Shown piece by piece: positions 53,826 through 62,742 of a stretch of 64,000 nucleotides of DNA. The position numbers and the translations under genes were made by a program. The stretch comes from an uncultured Sphingomonas sp. (GTDB lineage Bacteria > Pseudomonadota > Alphaproteobacteria > Sphingomonadales > Sphingomonadaceae). The stretch lies in assembly GCF_946478955.1 (NCBI RefSeq), contig NZ_CAMLDL010000005.1:1-64000 (forward strand). The letters are read 5' to 3'. The notes beneath the pieces are model-generated. The model ran no database searches and was not told the DNA's origin. It was given only the letters and a program-made list of their open reading frames with translations. Numbering within the stretch: the first letter of the stretch is position 1; each line of letters opens with the position of its first letter.

Positions 53826-55351
53826 CAGAACACCTCCGTCGGGGTTTGCAGCCGCTTGCGCGCCTGCCCGCCGAACAGGTTCGGTTCGCTTGATCCGCTG
53901 GAGCAGCCGTTGCCGAAGGTGAAGCCACACGACCCGCGTTCGGCGAACATGTCCTCCGTATCTTCACGATGGCCGCTGGGGATAACGAACCGATCTTCAT
54001 AATTGGCGATCGCCATGATCTGGTACATTTCCTCAATCTGCTCGCCGGTCAGACCCACCGCGGTCGCGATGCCCTCATTATGGACGCCTTCGATCGACTT
54101 GGCCCGCATATAGCCGCGCATCGCCAGCATCCGCTCCAGGCAGACCGCGATCGGCTCCTCCTTGCCCGCGGTTAGCAGGTTGGCGAGATATTTGAGCGGG
54201 ATGCGCAAGCTACGAATGTCGGGCATTCCGTTGTTGACCGAAATCTGCCCGGCGCTGGCCGCCGAATTGATCGGCGACAGCGGCGGTACATACCAGACCA
54301 TCGGCAGGGTGCGATATTCGGGGTGGAGCGGGAAGGCGACTTTCCATTCCATCGCCATCTTGTACACCGGCGAATGGCGGGCGGCCTCCAGCCACTCGTC
54401 GGGGACCCCATCCTTGCGCGCCTGTTCGATCACCGCCGGGTCATGGGGATCGAGGAAGATGTCGAGTTGGGCCTGGTACAGGTCCTCGACATCCTCGACG
54501 CTGGCCGCCTCCTCGATGCGGTCGGCATCATAGAGCATCACCCCGAGATAGCGGATCCGGCCGACACAAGTTTCGGAACAAACCGTCGGCTGCCCCGCCT
54601 CGATGCGCGGATAGCAGAATATGCACTTTTCGGACTTGCCACTTTTCCAGTTGAAATAGATTTTCTTGTAGGGGCATCCCGACACGCACATGCGCCAGCC
54701 GCGGCAGGCCTCCTGATCGATCAGGACGATGCCGTCCTCCTCGCGTTTGTAGATGGCGCCGGAGGGGCAGGCCGCGACACAGGTCGGGTTGAGACAATGT
54801 TCGCACAATCGCGGCAGATACATCATGAAGGTGTTTTCGAACTGGCCGTACATCTCCTTTTGCACGCCTTCGAAATTATAATCCTCCGACCGTTTGGAAA
54901 ATTCCCCGCCCAGGATTTCTTCCCAGTTCGGGCCCCATTGAATTTTCTCGATCCGCTCGCCCGAAATCAGGCTGCGCGGCCGGGCGGTGGGAAAAGCCTT
55001 GCTTTCACCGGCTTTCTGCAAATGCGCATAGTCAAAGGTGAAGGGTTCATAATAATCGTCGATCTGGGGCAGGTCCGGATTGGCGAAAATCTTCGCCAGC
55101 AGGCGCCATTTCCCACCCATGCGCGGGCGGATTGATCCGCTGGCTGTTCGGGTCCAGCCGCCGTTCCAGCGCTTCTGGTTCTCCCAGTCCTTGGGATAGC
55201 CAATGCCAGGCTTGGTCTCGACATTGTTGAACCAAGCATATTCCATGCCTTCGCGACTGGTCCAAACATTCTTGCAGGTCACGGAACAGGTATGGCAACC
55301 GATACACTTGTCGAGGTTCAGCACCTTGCCGATCTGGGCGCGAATTTTCAT
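53825..55351 (-). CDS. narH: Respiratory nitrate reductase beta subunit NarH
   Basis: The 508-residue iron-sulfur protein has four cysteine clusters: LNLDKCIGCHTCSVTCKN at the start, LPRLCEHCLNPTCVAACPSGAIY, CRGWRMCVSGCPYKKIYFNW and KSEKCIFCYPRIEAGQPTVCSETCVG. The W in CRGWRMC marks the [3Fe-4S] site known from NarH. It wires electrons from NarI to NarG. It overlaps narG by 4 bp and narJ by 1 bp. Confidence 0.97.
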   Translation of the reverse strand: MKIRAQIGKVLNLDKCIGCHTCSVTCKNVWTSREGMEYAWFNNVETKPGIGYPKDWENQKRWNGGWTRTASGSIRPRMGGKWRLLAKIFANPDLPQIDDYYEPFTFDYAHLQKAGESKAFPTARPRSLISGERIEKIQWGPNWEEILGGEFSKRSEDYNFEGVQKEMYGQFENTFMMYLPRLCEHCLNPTCVAACPSGAIYKREEDGIVLIDQEACRGWRMCVSGCPYKKIYFNWKSGKSEKCIFCYPRIEAGQPTVCSETCVGRIRYLGVMLYDADRIEEAASVEDVEDLYQAQLDIFLDPHDPAVIEQARKDGVPDEWLEAARHSPVYKMAMEWKVAFPLHPEYRTLPMVWYVPPLSPINSAASAGQISVNNGMPDIRSLRIPLKYLANLLTAGKEEPIAVCLERMLAMRGYMRAKSIEGVHNEGIATAVGLTGEQIEEMYQIMAIANYEDRFVIPSGHREDTEDMFAERGSCGFTFGNGCSSGSSEPNLFGGQARKRLQTPTEVF

Positions 55352-58300
55352 GCTGCGGTCTCCCCTTCGGCGAGGGCTCCCTCGAGCCAGTCGACCTTTT
55401 GAAGCTTGCGGACGATCACATATTCGTCGCGGTTCGACCCGACCGTCCCATAATAGTTGAAGCCATAGGCGAGCTGGACATAGCCGCCGATCATGTGCGT
55501 CGGTTTCAGCACCGCGCGCGTGACGCTGTTGTGAATCCCGCCGCGCTGTCCGGTGAGCGGAGAGCCGGGCACGTTCACAATCTTTTCCTGCGCATGGTAC
55601 ATGAACAGCGTGCCTTCCTTCATGCGCTGTGACACCACCACGCGGGCGACGAGCGCGCCGTTACTGTTGAAGGTTTCGACCCAGTCATTGTCGACCAGCC
55701 CGGCCTTCGCCGCGTCCACCTCGCTCATCCACACGATCGGTCCGCCACGCGACAGGGTCAGCATCAGCAGATTGTCGGTATAAGTCGAATGGATGCCCCA
55801 TTTCTGGTGCGGGGTGATGAAGTTCAGGATGACGTGCGGCGCATCCTTGGCGACGTCGATCATCGGCTTCACCGCCTTCGTATCGATCGGTGGTCGATAG
55901 ACGCAGAAGCCTTCGCCAAAGGCCCGCATCCACTTATGATCCTGATAGAGCTGCTGCCGCCCGGTCAGCGTCCGCCACGGGATCAGTTCATGGACGTTGG
56001 TGTAGCAGGCGTTGTAGCTGACCTGCTCGCTTTCCAGGCCGGACCAGGTGGGTGAGGAGATGATCTTGCGCGGCTGCGCCTGAATGTCGCGGAACCGGAT
56101 CTTTTCATCCTCTTTCTCGACGGCCAGATGGGCGTGTTCGCGACCGGTGAATTCTGAAAGAGCATTCCACGCTTTCACGGCGACCTGGCCATTGGTTTCG
56201 GGGGCGAGCATCAGCACCACCTCGGCGGCGTCGATCGCGGTGTTGATCTGCGGCTGGCCCTTGCCGGGCCCGTCCTCCAGCACTCGGCCGTTCAGATTCC
56301 GCAAATTCTCGACCTCGCGGTCAGTGTTCCAGCCGATGCCCTTACCGCCATTGCCCAGCTTCTCCATCAGCGGGCCGAGTGACGTGTATTTCTTGTAGAT
56401 CTCCGCATAATCGCGTTCGATCATGGCGACGGTTGCCATCGTCTTTCCGGGAATCGGTTCGACCTGCCTCAGCCCCCAGTCCTCAACATCAAAAGGCTGG
56501 GCGATTTCATTCGGGCTGTCATGCTGGATCGGGGTCAGGACCACGTCCTGTTCAACCCCCAGCACTTCCGGCGCGATGCCGGAGAACGCCTTGGCGATCC
56601 CCTTGTAGATTTCCCAGTCGCTGCGCGATTCCCATACCGGATCGACGGCCGCGGACAGCGGGTGGATGAAGGGGTGCATGTCGGACGTGTTGAGATCGTC
56701 CTTCTCATACCAGCTGGCCGTCGGCAGGACGATGTCGGAATAGACGCAGGTTGTCGACATGCGGAAATCGAGCGTGACAAGCAGGTCGAGTTTGCCCTTG
56801 GGCGCATCCTCATGCCACTTCACTTCCTTGGGCATTTTCGCGCCCATTTCGCCCAGGTCCTTGCCCTGCACGCCATGCGCGGTGCCGAGCAGATGCTTCA
56901 GGAAATACTCATGCCCTTTGCCCGACGAACCGAGCAGGTTTGACCGCCAGACGAACAGGTTGCGCGGCCAGTTGACCGGATTGTCCGGGTCAAGACAGGA
57001 CAGCTGCAGCTCGCCGCTCTTCAGCTTTTCGGCGACATAATCCTTCGCCTCCATGCCGGACGCCTTCACGGCCTTGCCCACCTCCAGCGGATTGGTGGCA
57101 AGCTGCGGTGCCGACGGCAGCCAACCCATGCGTTCGGCGCGGACGTTATAGTCGATCAGGCTCGCGTCCCAATCGCCATCGGGCGCGGTGGGCGACAATA
57201 TCTCCTCCACCCCCAACGTTTCGTAGCGCCACTGATCGGAGTGCGCATAGAAATAGCTGGTGCCGTTCATGTGGCGCGGCGGCCGGTTCCAGTCGAGCGC
57301 AAAGGCGAGCGCTGTCCAGCCGGTCTGCGGGCGCAATTTTTCCTGCCCGACATAGTGCGACCAGCCGCCGCCCGACTGGCCGATGCAACCGCACATCACC
57401 AACATGTTGATGATGCCGCGATAGCTCATATCCATGTGGTACCAGTGGTTCAGACCGGCCCCCAGAATGACCATCGATTTGCCGTTGGTCACTTCGGCAT
57501 TGGTGGCGAATTCGCGGGCGACGGTGATGATCTTGTCCGCCGGGACGCCGGTGATCTTCTCGGCCCAGGCGGGTGTGTAGGGCAGCATCTCGCCATAATC
57601 GCGCGCGACGTTCGCGCCGCCGAGGCCGCGATCCAGACCATAGTTGGCGCACAGCAGATCGAACACGGTCGCGACCAGCGCCTTGCCGTCGTTCAGCGCG
57701 ATTTCACGCACCGGCACGCGGCGGTTGAGCACATCGGCGTGGTCGGTGCCTTCGAAATAGTCGTGGTCGCGGTTGCCGAAATAGGGGAAGGAAACGTCGA
57801 CGACCTCGTCATGCTGACCGTCCATAATGGCGGTCATGCGCAGCTTGGTTTCGGCGCCCGCTCCGTCCTTTTCCTCAAGGTTCCATTTGCCATTCTCGCC
57901 CCAGCGGAAGCCCGCCGAGCCGAGCGGCGCGACAAGTTCGCCGGAGATGTCGTCAAAGGCGACTGTCTTCCATTCCGGATTGTTCTTTTCGCCCAGCGCG
58001 CCCTTGATTTCAGACGCGCGGATCAAACGCTCCGGAATATAAGCGCCACCCTTGGGCACCAGCCGCACCAGCATCGGCATATCGGAATATTTGCGGCAAT
58101 AATCTTCGAAATATTCGGCCTGGCGATCAAGATGATATTCGCGCAGGATCACATGGCCCATCGCCATGGCAAGCGCGGCGTCGGTGCCCTGCTTGGCGTT
58201 GAGCCAGATGTCGGCAAATTTCGTGGCCTCGGCATAGTCGGGGGACACCACCGCGACCTTGGTGCCGCGATAGCGCGCTTCCGTCATGAAATGCGCGTCG

Positions 58301-59085
58301 GGCGTGCGGGTTTGCGGGACGTTTGATCCCCACAGCATCAGGAAGCCGGAGTTGTACCAGTCGGCGCTTTCCGGAACGTCGGTCTGCTCGCCCCAGGTCT
58401 GCGGGCTGGACGGCGGCAGGTCGCAATACCAGTCATAGAAGGACAGGCAGGTGCCACCCAGCAGGGACAGGTAACGGGCACCCGATGCATAGGACACCAT
58501 CGACATCGCCGGGATCGGCGAAAAGCCGGCCACCCGGTCGGGACCATAGGTTTTGATCGTATAGGCGTTCGCCGCGGCGATCATCTCATTGACCTCGTCC
58601 CAGGTCGACCGGACGAAGCCACCATGACCACGGATTGCGGTATAGCTTTTGCGCTTGACCGGATCGGCGACAATCGAGGCCCAGGCCGCGACCGGGGTGC
58701 GGATCGCCCGCGCCTCGCGCCACAGCTTCAACAGCCGCGACCGCACCATCGGATATTTCAGGCGCTGCGCGGAATAAATGTACCAGCTATAGCTCGCGCC
58801 GCGTGGGCAGCCGCGCGGTTCATGGTTGGGCAGGTCGGGCCGGGTCCGGGGATAGTCGGTCTGCTGCGTCTCCCAGGTGATGATCCCGCCCTTGACGTAG
58901 ATTTTCCAGGAACAGGAGCCAGTGCAGTTCACGCCATGGGTCGAGCGCACGATCTTGTCGTGCTGCCACCGCTGGCGATAGCTTTCCTCCCACGCGCGGC
59001 TCTTGTCCGTGGTGACGCCATGGCCGTCGGCGAATTTCTGCTTGGACTGCCGGAAAAAGGTCAATCGGTCGAGCAGCTGGCTCAT
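55348..59085 (-). CDS. narG: Respiratory nitrate reductase alpha subunit NarG
   Basis: The 1245-residue catalytic subunit matches NarG in length (E. coli 1247). H50, C54, C58 and C93 hold the FS0 [4Fe-4S] cluster at exactly the E. coli positions, and YDWYCDLPPSSPQTWGEQTDVPES carries the aspartate that binds molybdenum. It reduces nitrate on the cytoplasmic side with bis-MGD. I start at MSQLLDRLTFF. The longer frame upstream is narK coding in another frame. No twin-arginine signal is seen. The ATG overlaps the narK stop. Confidence 0.97.
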   Translation of the reverse strand: MSQLLDRLTFFRQSKQKFADGHGVTTDKSRAWEESYRQRWQHDKIVRSTHGVNCTGSCSWKIYVKGGIITWETQQTDYPRTRPDLPNHEPRGCPRGASYSWYIYSAQRLKYPMVRSRLLKLWREARAIRTPVAAWASIVADPVKRKSYTAIRGHGGFVRSTWDEVNEMIAAANAYTIKTYGPDRVAGFSPIPAMSMVSYASGARYLSLLGGTCLSFYDWYCDLPPSSPQTWGEQTDVPESADWYNSGFLMLWGSNVPQTRTPDAHFMTEARYRGTKVAVVSPDYAEATKFADIWLNAKQGTDAALAMAMGHVILREYHLDRQAEYFEDYCRKYSDMPMLVRLVPKGGAYIPERLIRASEIKGALGEKNNPEWKTVAFDDISGELVAPLGSAGFRWGENGKWNLEEKDGAGAETKLRMTAIMDGQHDEVVDVSFPYFGNRDHDYFEGTDHADVLNRRVPVREIALNDGKALVATVFDLLCANYGLDRGLGGANVARDYGEMLPYTPAWAEKITGVPADKIITVAREFATNAEVTNGKSMVILGAGLNHWYHMDMSYRGIINMLVMCGCIGQSGGGWSHYVGQEKLRPQTGWTALAFALDWNRPPRHMNGTSYFYAHSDQWRYETLGVEEILSPTAPDGDWDASLIDYNVRAERMGWLPSAPQLATNPLEVGKAVKASGMEAKDYVAEKLKSGELQLSCLDPDNPVNWPRNLFVWRSNLLGSSGKGHEYFLKHLLGTAHGVQGKDLGEMGAKMPKEVKWHEDAPKGKLDLLVTLDFRMSTTCVYSDIVLPTASWYEKDDLNTSDMHPFIHPLSAAVDPVWESRSDWEIYKGIAKAFSGIAPEVLGVEQDVVLTPIQHDSPNEIAQPFDVEDWGLRQVEPIPGKTMATVAMIERDYAEIYKKYTSLGPLMEKLGNGGKGIGWNTDREVENLRNLNGRVLEDGPGKGQPQINTAIDAAEVVLMLAPETNGQVAVKAWNALSEFTGREHAHLAVEKEDEKIRFRDIQAQPRKIISSPTWSGLESEQVSYNACYTNVHELIPWRTLTGRQQLYQDHKWMRAFGEGFCVYRPPIDTKAVKPMIDVAKDAPHVILNFITPHQKWGIHSTYTDNLLMLTLSRGGPIVWMSEVDAAKAGLVDNDWVETFNSNGALVARVVVSQRMKEGTLFMYHAQEKIVNVPGSPLTGQRGGIHNSVTRAVLKPTHMIGGYVQLAYGFNYYGTVGSNRDEYVIVRKLQKVDWLEGALAEGETAA

Positions 59086-61838
59086 GTGACAACTCCCTGG
59101 ATATGGGTAGGTGTGGAACTTGGGGATGAGGGAGCTCGGCCCCGCTCTACATCGTGGAGCAGGCCGCCTCGTCGAACATAGATGTACCAGGTCAGCAAGG
59201 CGCAGCTGGCGTAGAACATGAAGAAGGCGATCAGCGCCCCCACCGGGGACCCTGTCGATGCAATCGAGGTGCCGAAGCTCTTCGGGATGAAGAAGGCGCC
59301 ATAGGCCGCGATTGCCGACGTGAAGCCGACAATGGCTGCCGATTCCTTCTCTGCCTGCCGGACCAGTTCGGGCGCCGACAGGTGCGGCATCAGGCGCGGT
59401 ACTTCCAAGCGCATGATGTTCGGGATCATCTGGAAGGTGGAGGCATTGCCGACCCCGGTGATCGCGAACATGAAGACGAACATGCCGAGGAAACCCCACC
59501 AGTTGCCCGCCTCCAGGAAGTAGATGACACCGAGCACGCCAAACATCATCACTACGAACACCCACAATGTGACCCGGGCGCCGCCCCAGCGGTCGGAAAT
59601 CCAGCCCGTAGCGGCCCGGCCGATCGCCCCGACCAACGGGCCGAGGAATACATATTTCAGCACATTGACGTCGGGGAACTGATGCTTGGCGAGCAGCGGC
59701 AGACCCGCTGAGAAGCCGATGAAAGATCCGAAGGTGCCAGTGTAGAGCCAGCACATCAGCCAGTTGTGCTTGCGCTGGAAAATCACCGCCTGCTCGGCAA
59801 AGCTCGCCTTGGTGTCGGCGATGTCATTCATGCCGATCCAGGCGAGCACGCTGCTGGCCATGATGAACGGCACCCAGATAAAGCCGGCGTTCTGCAGCCA
59901 TAGTTGACCGCCGTCCGACGATTGTTGCGGGGTGCCGCCCAGCACTCCGAAAACACCGACCGTGATCACGAGCGGGATCAGGAACTGCATCACCGACACG
60001 CCCAAATTGCCGAGGCCGGCGTTGAGCGCCATCGCATTGCCCTTCTGCGCTTTCGGGAAGAAGAAGCTGATGTTCGACATGGAGGAGGCGAAGTTGCCTC
60101 CGCCCAGACCGCAAAGCAGCGCCAGGACCAGGAAGATCAGATAGGGCGTATCGGGATTCTGGACGGCATAGCCGATGCCAAAGGCCGGGATCATCAATGA
60201 CGAGGTTGACAGGGTCGTCCACAGACGGCCGCCGAAGATCGGCACCATGAAGCTATAGAAAATCCGCAGCGTCGCACCCGAAAGGCCGGGCAATGCCGCC
60301 AGCCAGAACAGCTGGTCCGTGGTATAGTCGAACCCGATCGAGGGCAGTTTGGCGACTACCATCGACCAGACCATCCACACCGCGAAGGCGAGCAGCAGAG
60401 CGGGGATCGAGATGTAGAGGTTGCGGCGGGCCACACGCCTGCCGGTCGTCTCCCAGAATTCTTCATCCTCGGGCCGCCAGTCGGTCAGCACTTTGGTCGG
60501 TTGGGCGCCGCCGTGCAGTGTTTCCTCATGGATCGACGCCATTTCCGGGAATTGAGGCAGGGAGCGCGGGTCGATGCCGCTCGCCTTCTGTTCCATCTGC
60601 CGGACGGCAATGTGCATCCATACGAGCGCAGTCGCGACCAGCGCGAACAGCACCATGAAACAGCTGGTCCAGATGTTGGTCAGGTCGTTGGCGGCACCAA
60701 ACACGATTGGCAGCACAAAGCCGCCGAGCCCGCCGACCATCCCGACCATGCCGCCGACCGCGCCGACATGATCCGGGTAATAGACCGGGATATGTTTGAA
60801 GACCGCCGCCTTCCCCAGCGACATGAAGAAGCCGAGGATGAAGACGGTGATGACGAACGGCACCAGGCCCATCGACGTCGCGAAATGAATGTCACCTTTG
60901 ATCCCGTGAATGACATAGTCGGTCGCCGGGTAGGACAGCATGAACAGGCAGATCAGCGAGATGCCGAAGGTCACATACATGATCTTGCGCGCGCCATAGC
61001 GGTCCGCCAGCATACCGCCATAAGCGCGGAACAGGCTGGCCGAGAGCGAGAAGGTCGCCGCCAACATACCCGCCGTTTCGATGTCGAGATTATAGACGCC
61101 GACCAGATAGCTTGGCAGCCAAAGGGCCAGTGCCACGAAGGCCCCGAACACGAAGAAATAATAGAGCGAGAAGCGCCAGACCTGCTGGTGGCGCAGCGGT
61201 TCCAATTGTTCCTTCAGGCTGCGCGGCTTTTCCCCGCGGGCCTTGCGCGCTTCGAACGCCGGCGAATTGCGAGCAAAGACGTAGAAGATCACCGCCATGA
61301 AGGCGAGGCCGATCGCCCAATATTGCGCAACCGCTTTCCACCCCAAGGCGACCATTACAAATGGTGCGACAAACTTGGTGAACGCTGCGCCGACGTTGCC
61401 CATGCCGAAAATGCCAAGGGCCGTGCCCTGTTTCTCCGGCGGGAACCATTTGGTGACATAGGCCACGCCCACCGCGAATCCGCCGCCAGCCAGACCGAGG
61501 CCGAGGGCCGCGAGCAGCATCATTGGATATGTATTGGCGGTCGACAGCAGCCAGGTGGACAGGGCGGACGCCAACATGGTCAGCGGAAAGACGATCCGCC
61601 CGCCATATTGATCGGCCCATATCCCTAGCAACACCCGCACAAGTGAACCTGTCAGGATGGGCGTACCCACCAGCAGGCCGAACTCGGTACTGTTGAGGCC
61701 CAGCTCGCTTCGAATCTCGACGCCAATGATGGCGAAGATCGTCCACACGGCAAAGCACGCGGTAAAGGCCGTAGTGCTGAGTGCCAGGGCACTGTTCTGT
61801 TGGCTCTTGCTAGGTTGCCCGATATCGGCGCTGACCAT
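59082..61838 (-). CDS. narK: Fused nitrate/nitrite transporter NarK1-NarK2
   Basis: The 918-residue protein holds two major-facilitator halves. The first (about 15-420) has FAIIGVEIRSELGLNSTEFG, WFPPEKQGTALGIFGMGNVGAA and GGMVGMVGGLGGFVLPI. The second (about 470-895) has MVPIFGGRLWTTLSTSSLM, LCGLGGGNFASSMSNISFFFPK and GGNAMALNAGLGNLGV-like text (KGNAMALNAGLGNLGV). Such two-domain NarK proteins, known from Paracoccus, combine a nitrate/proton symporter with a nitrate/nitrite exchanger. It leads the minus-strand operon and its TGA overlaps narG. The box at 61994 lies ~160 bp upstream. Confidence 0.94.
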   Translation of the reverse strand: MVSADIGQPSKSQQNSALALSTTAFTACFAVWTIFAIIGVEIRSELGLNSTEFGLLVGTPILTGSLVRVLLGIWADQYGGRIVFPLTMLASALSTWLLSTANTYPMMLLAALGLGLAGGGFAVGVAYVTKWFPPEKQGTALGIFGMGNVGAAFTKFVAPFVMVALGWKAVAQYWAIGLAFMAVIFYVFARNSPAFEARKARGEKPRSLKEQLEPLRHQQVWRFSLYYFFVFGAFVALALWLPSYLVGVYNLDIETAGMLAATFSLSASLFRAYGGMLADRYGARKIMYVTFGISLICLFMLSYPATDYVIHGIKGDIHFATSMGLVPFVITVFILGFFMSLGKAAVFKHIPVYYPDHVGAVGGMVGMVGGLGGFVLPIVFGAANDLTNIWTSCFMVLFALVATALVWMHIAVRQMEQKASGIDPRSLPQFPEMASIHEETLHGGAQPTKVLTDWRPEDEEFWETTGRRVARRNLYISIPALLLAFAVWMVWSMVVAKLPSIGFDYTTDQLFWLAALPGLSGATLRIFYSFMVPIFGGRLWTTLSTSSLMIPAFGIGYAVQNPDTPYLIFLVLALLCGLGGGNFASSMSNISFFFPKAQKGNAMALNAGLGNLGVSVMQFLIPLVITVGVFGVLGGTPQQSSDGGQLWLQNAGFIWVPFIMASSVLAWIGMNDIADTKASFAEQAVIFQRKHNWLMCWLYTGTFGSFIGFSAGLPLLAKHQFPDVNVLKYVFLGPLVGAIGRAATGWISDRWGGARVTLWVFVVMMFGVLGVIYFLEAGNWWGFLGMFVFMFAITGVGNASTFQMIPNIMRLEVPRLMPHLSAPELVRQAEKESAAIVGFTSAIAAYGAFFIPKSFGTSIASTGSPVGALIAFFMFYASCALLTWYIYVRRGGLLHDVERGRAPSSPSSTPTHIQGVVT

Positions 61839-61993
61839 GGTGTTTCCCTAAATCTGGAACCGTTGAGAACGCACCCATGGAGAACCGCGGCGATATGCGA
61901 TTGATCGCCGTCAAACGGGCCGGACGCAAGGGTACAATCGATAGCAAGCATGATGATCGGCAAGTCGCTAGACGCGCTAGATCAATCTATTAA

Positions 61994-62007
61994 TTGATAA
62001 TTATCAA
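61994..62007. promoter_or_regulatory. Perfect FNR box between narK and a Crp/Fnr regulator
   Basis: TTGATAATTATCAA fits the consensus TTGATnnnnATCAA exactly and extends to an 18-bp palindrome (61992-62009). An overlapping inverted pair ATCAAT...ATTGAT lies at 61981-61998. The site is centred ~49 bp upstream of the regulator ATG and ~162 bp upstream of narK, so it may control both directions. Both Crp/Fnr proteins here carry the E-xx-SR recognition residues that suit it. Confidence 0.85.
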
Positions 62008-62049
62008 TTATACCTTGAACGGGACGGCGCCGGGCTGTAGCCTCTGCCA

Positions 62050-62742
62050 ATGCGGACGGAAGAGACCCCTGAAATAGCCGCCCTGCCGTTGTTCGCGGCC
62101 ATGCAGGCGGATGTTAGAGAGGCGATTTTCGCCGCTTCTTTTTTGCAGGTGTTTCCGCCGTCGCTGACGCTGATCGAAGCGGGCGGGAAGCCCGATTTCC
62201 TACATGTGCTGATCGATGGCTTGGCCGAACTTTTTTCCACCAACGGACCGCGCGAAGTCACGATGCAACTGGTTCGTCCAGTTTCGAGTTTCATCCTGGC
62301 GGCGGCCTATACCGACTGCCGCTATCTGATGTCGGCGCGCACCCTGACGGCGTCCCGCATTTTGATGATCCCCGCGCCATTGCTGCGGGACGCCATCGCG
62401 CGGGACAATAATCTTGCGACCGCCGCGATGACGGAGATGGCCAAGCGATACCGCACGGTTGTGCGGTCACTTGCCGATATGAAATCGCGCCAAACGCTCG
62501 AACGGCTCGGCAATTTCCTGTTGCTGGAAAGCGAGCAGCAGGGCGGGGCGGTTCAGTTCGACCTGCCGGCCGAGAAGCGCGTCATCGCTTCGCTCTTGGG
62601 GATGACCCCGGAAAATCTCTCGCGGGCAACCGGCTCGCTGGCGGACCATGGCGTGCTGATCAACGGTCCGGTCGTTCAGATCGTCGACCGTGACAAGCTT
62701 ATTGCACTTGCACGGCCCGATGCGATCATCGACCATTTCTAA
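62050..62742 (+). CDS. Crp/Fnr-family regulator next to narK (NarR/Dnr-like)
   Basis: The 230-residue protein has a cyclic-nucleotide-binding-like sensor domain (about 15-130, LHVLIDGLAELFSTNG), a long dimer helix and the winged helix LLGMTPENLSRATGSL with E-xx-SR. It lacks the N-terminal cysteine cluster of FNR, so it senses something other than oxygen by iron-sulfur. Dnr and NarR proteins that respond to nitric oxide, nitrite or nitrate have this form. It is divergent from narK and its stop overlaps the convergent porin gene by 4 bp. Confidence 0.83.
   Translation: MRTEETPEIAALPLFAAMQADVREAIFAASFLQVFPPSLTLIEAGGKPDFLHVLIDGLAELFSTNGPREVTMQLVRPVSSFILAAAYTDCRYLMSARTLTASRILMIPAPLLRDAIARDNNLATAAMTEMAKRYRTVVRSLADMKSRQTLERLGNFLLLESEQQGGAVQFDLPAEKRVIASLLGMTPENLSRATGSLADHGVLINGPVVQIVDRDKLIALARPDAIIDHF

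Noticed and set aside
57241..58326. Plus-strand open frame of 361 codons opposite narG
   Set aside because: narG is unambiguous by its cluster ligands and length; the opposite frame has no recognisable domain.
60501..61628. Plus-strand frame of 375 codons opposite narK
   Set aside because: It is highly charged, without motifs, and mirrors a membrane protein gene.
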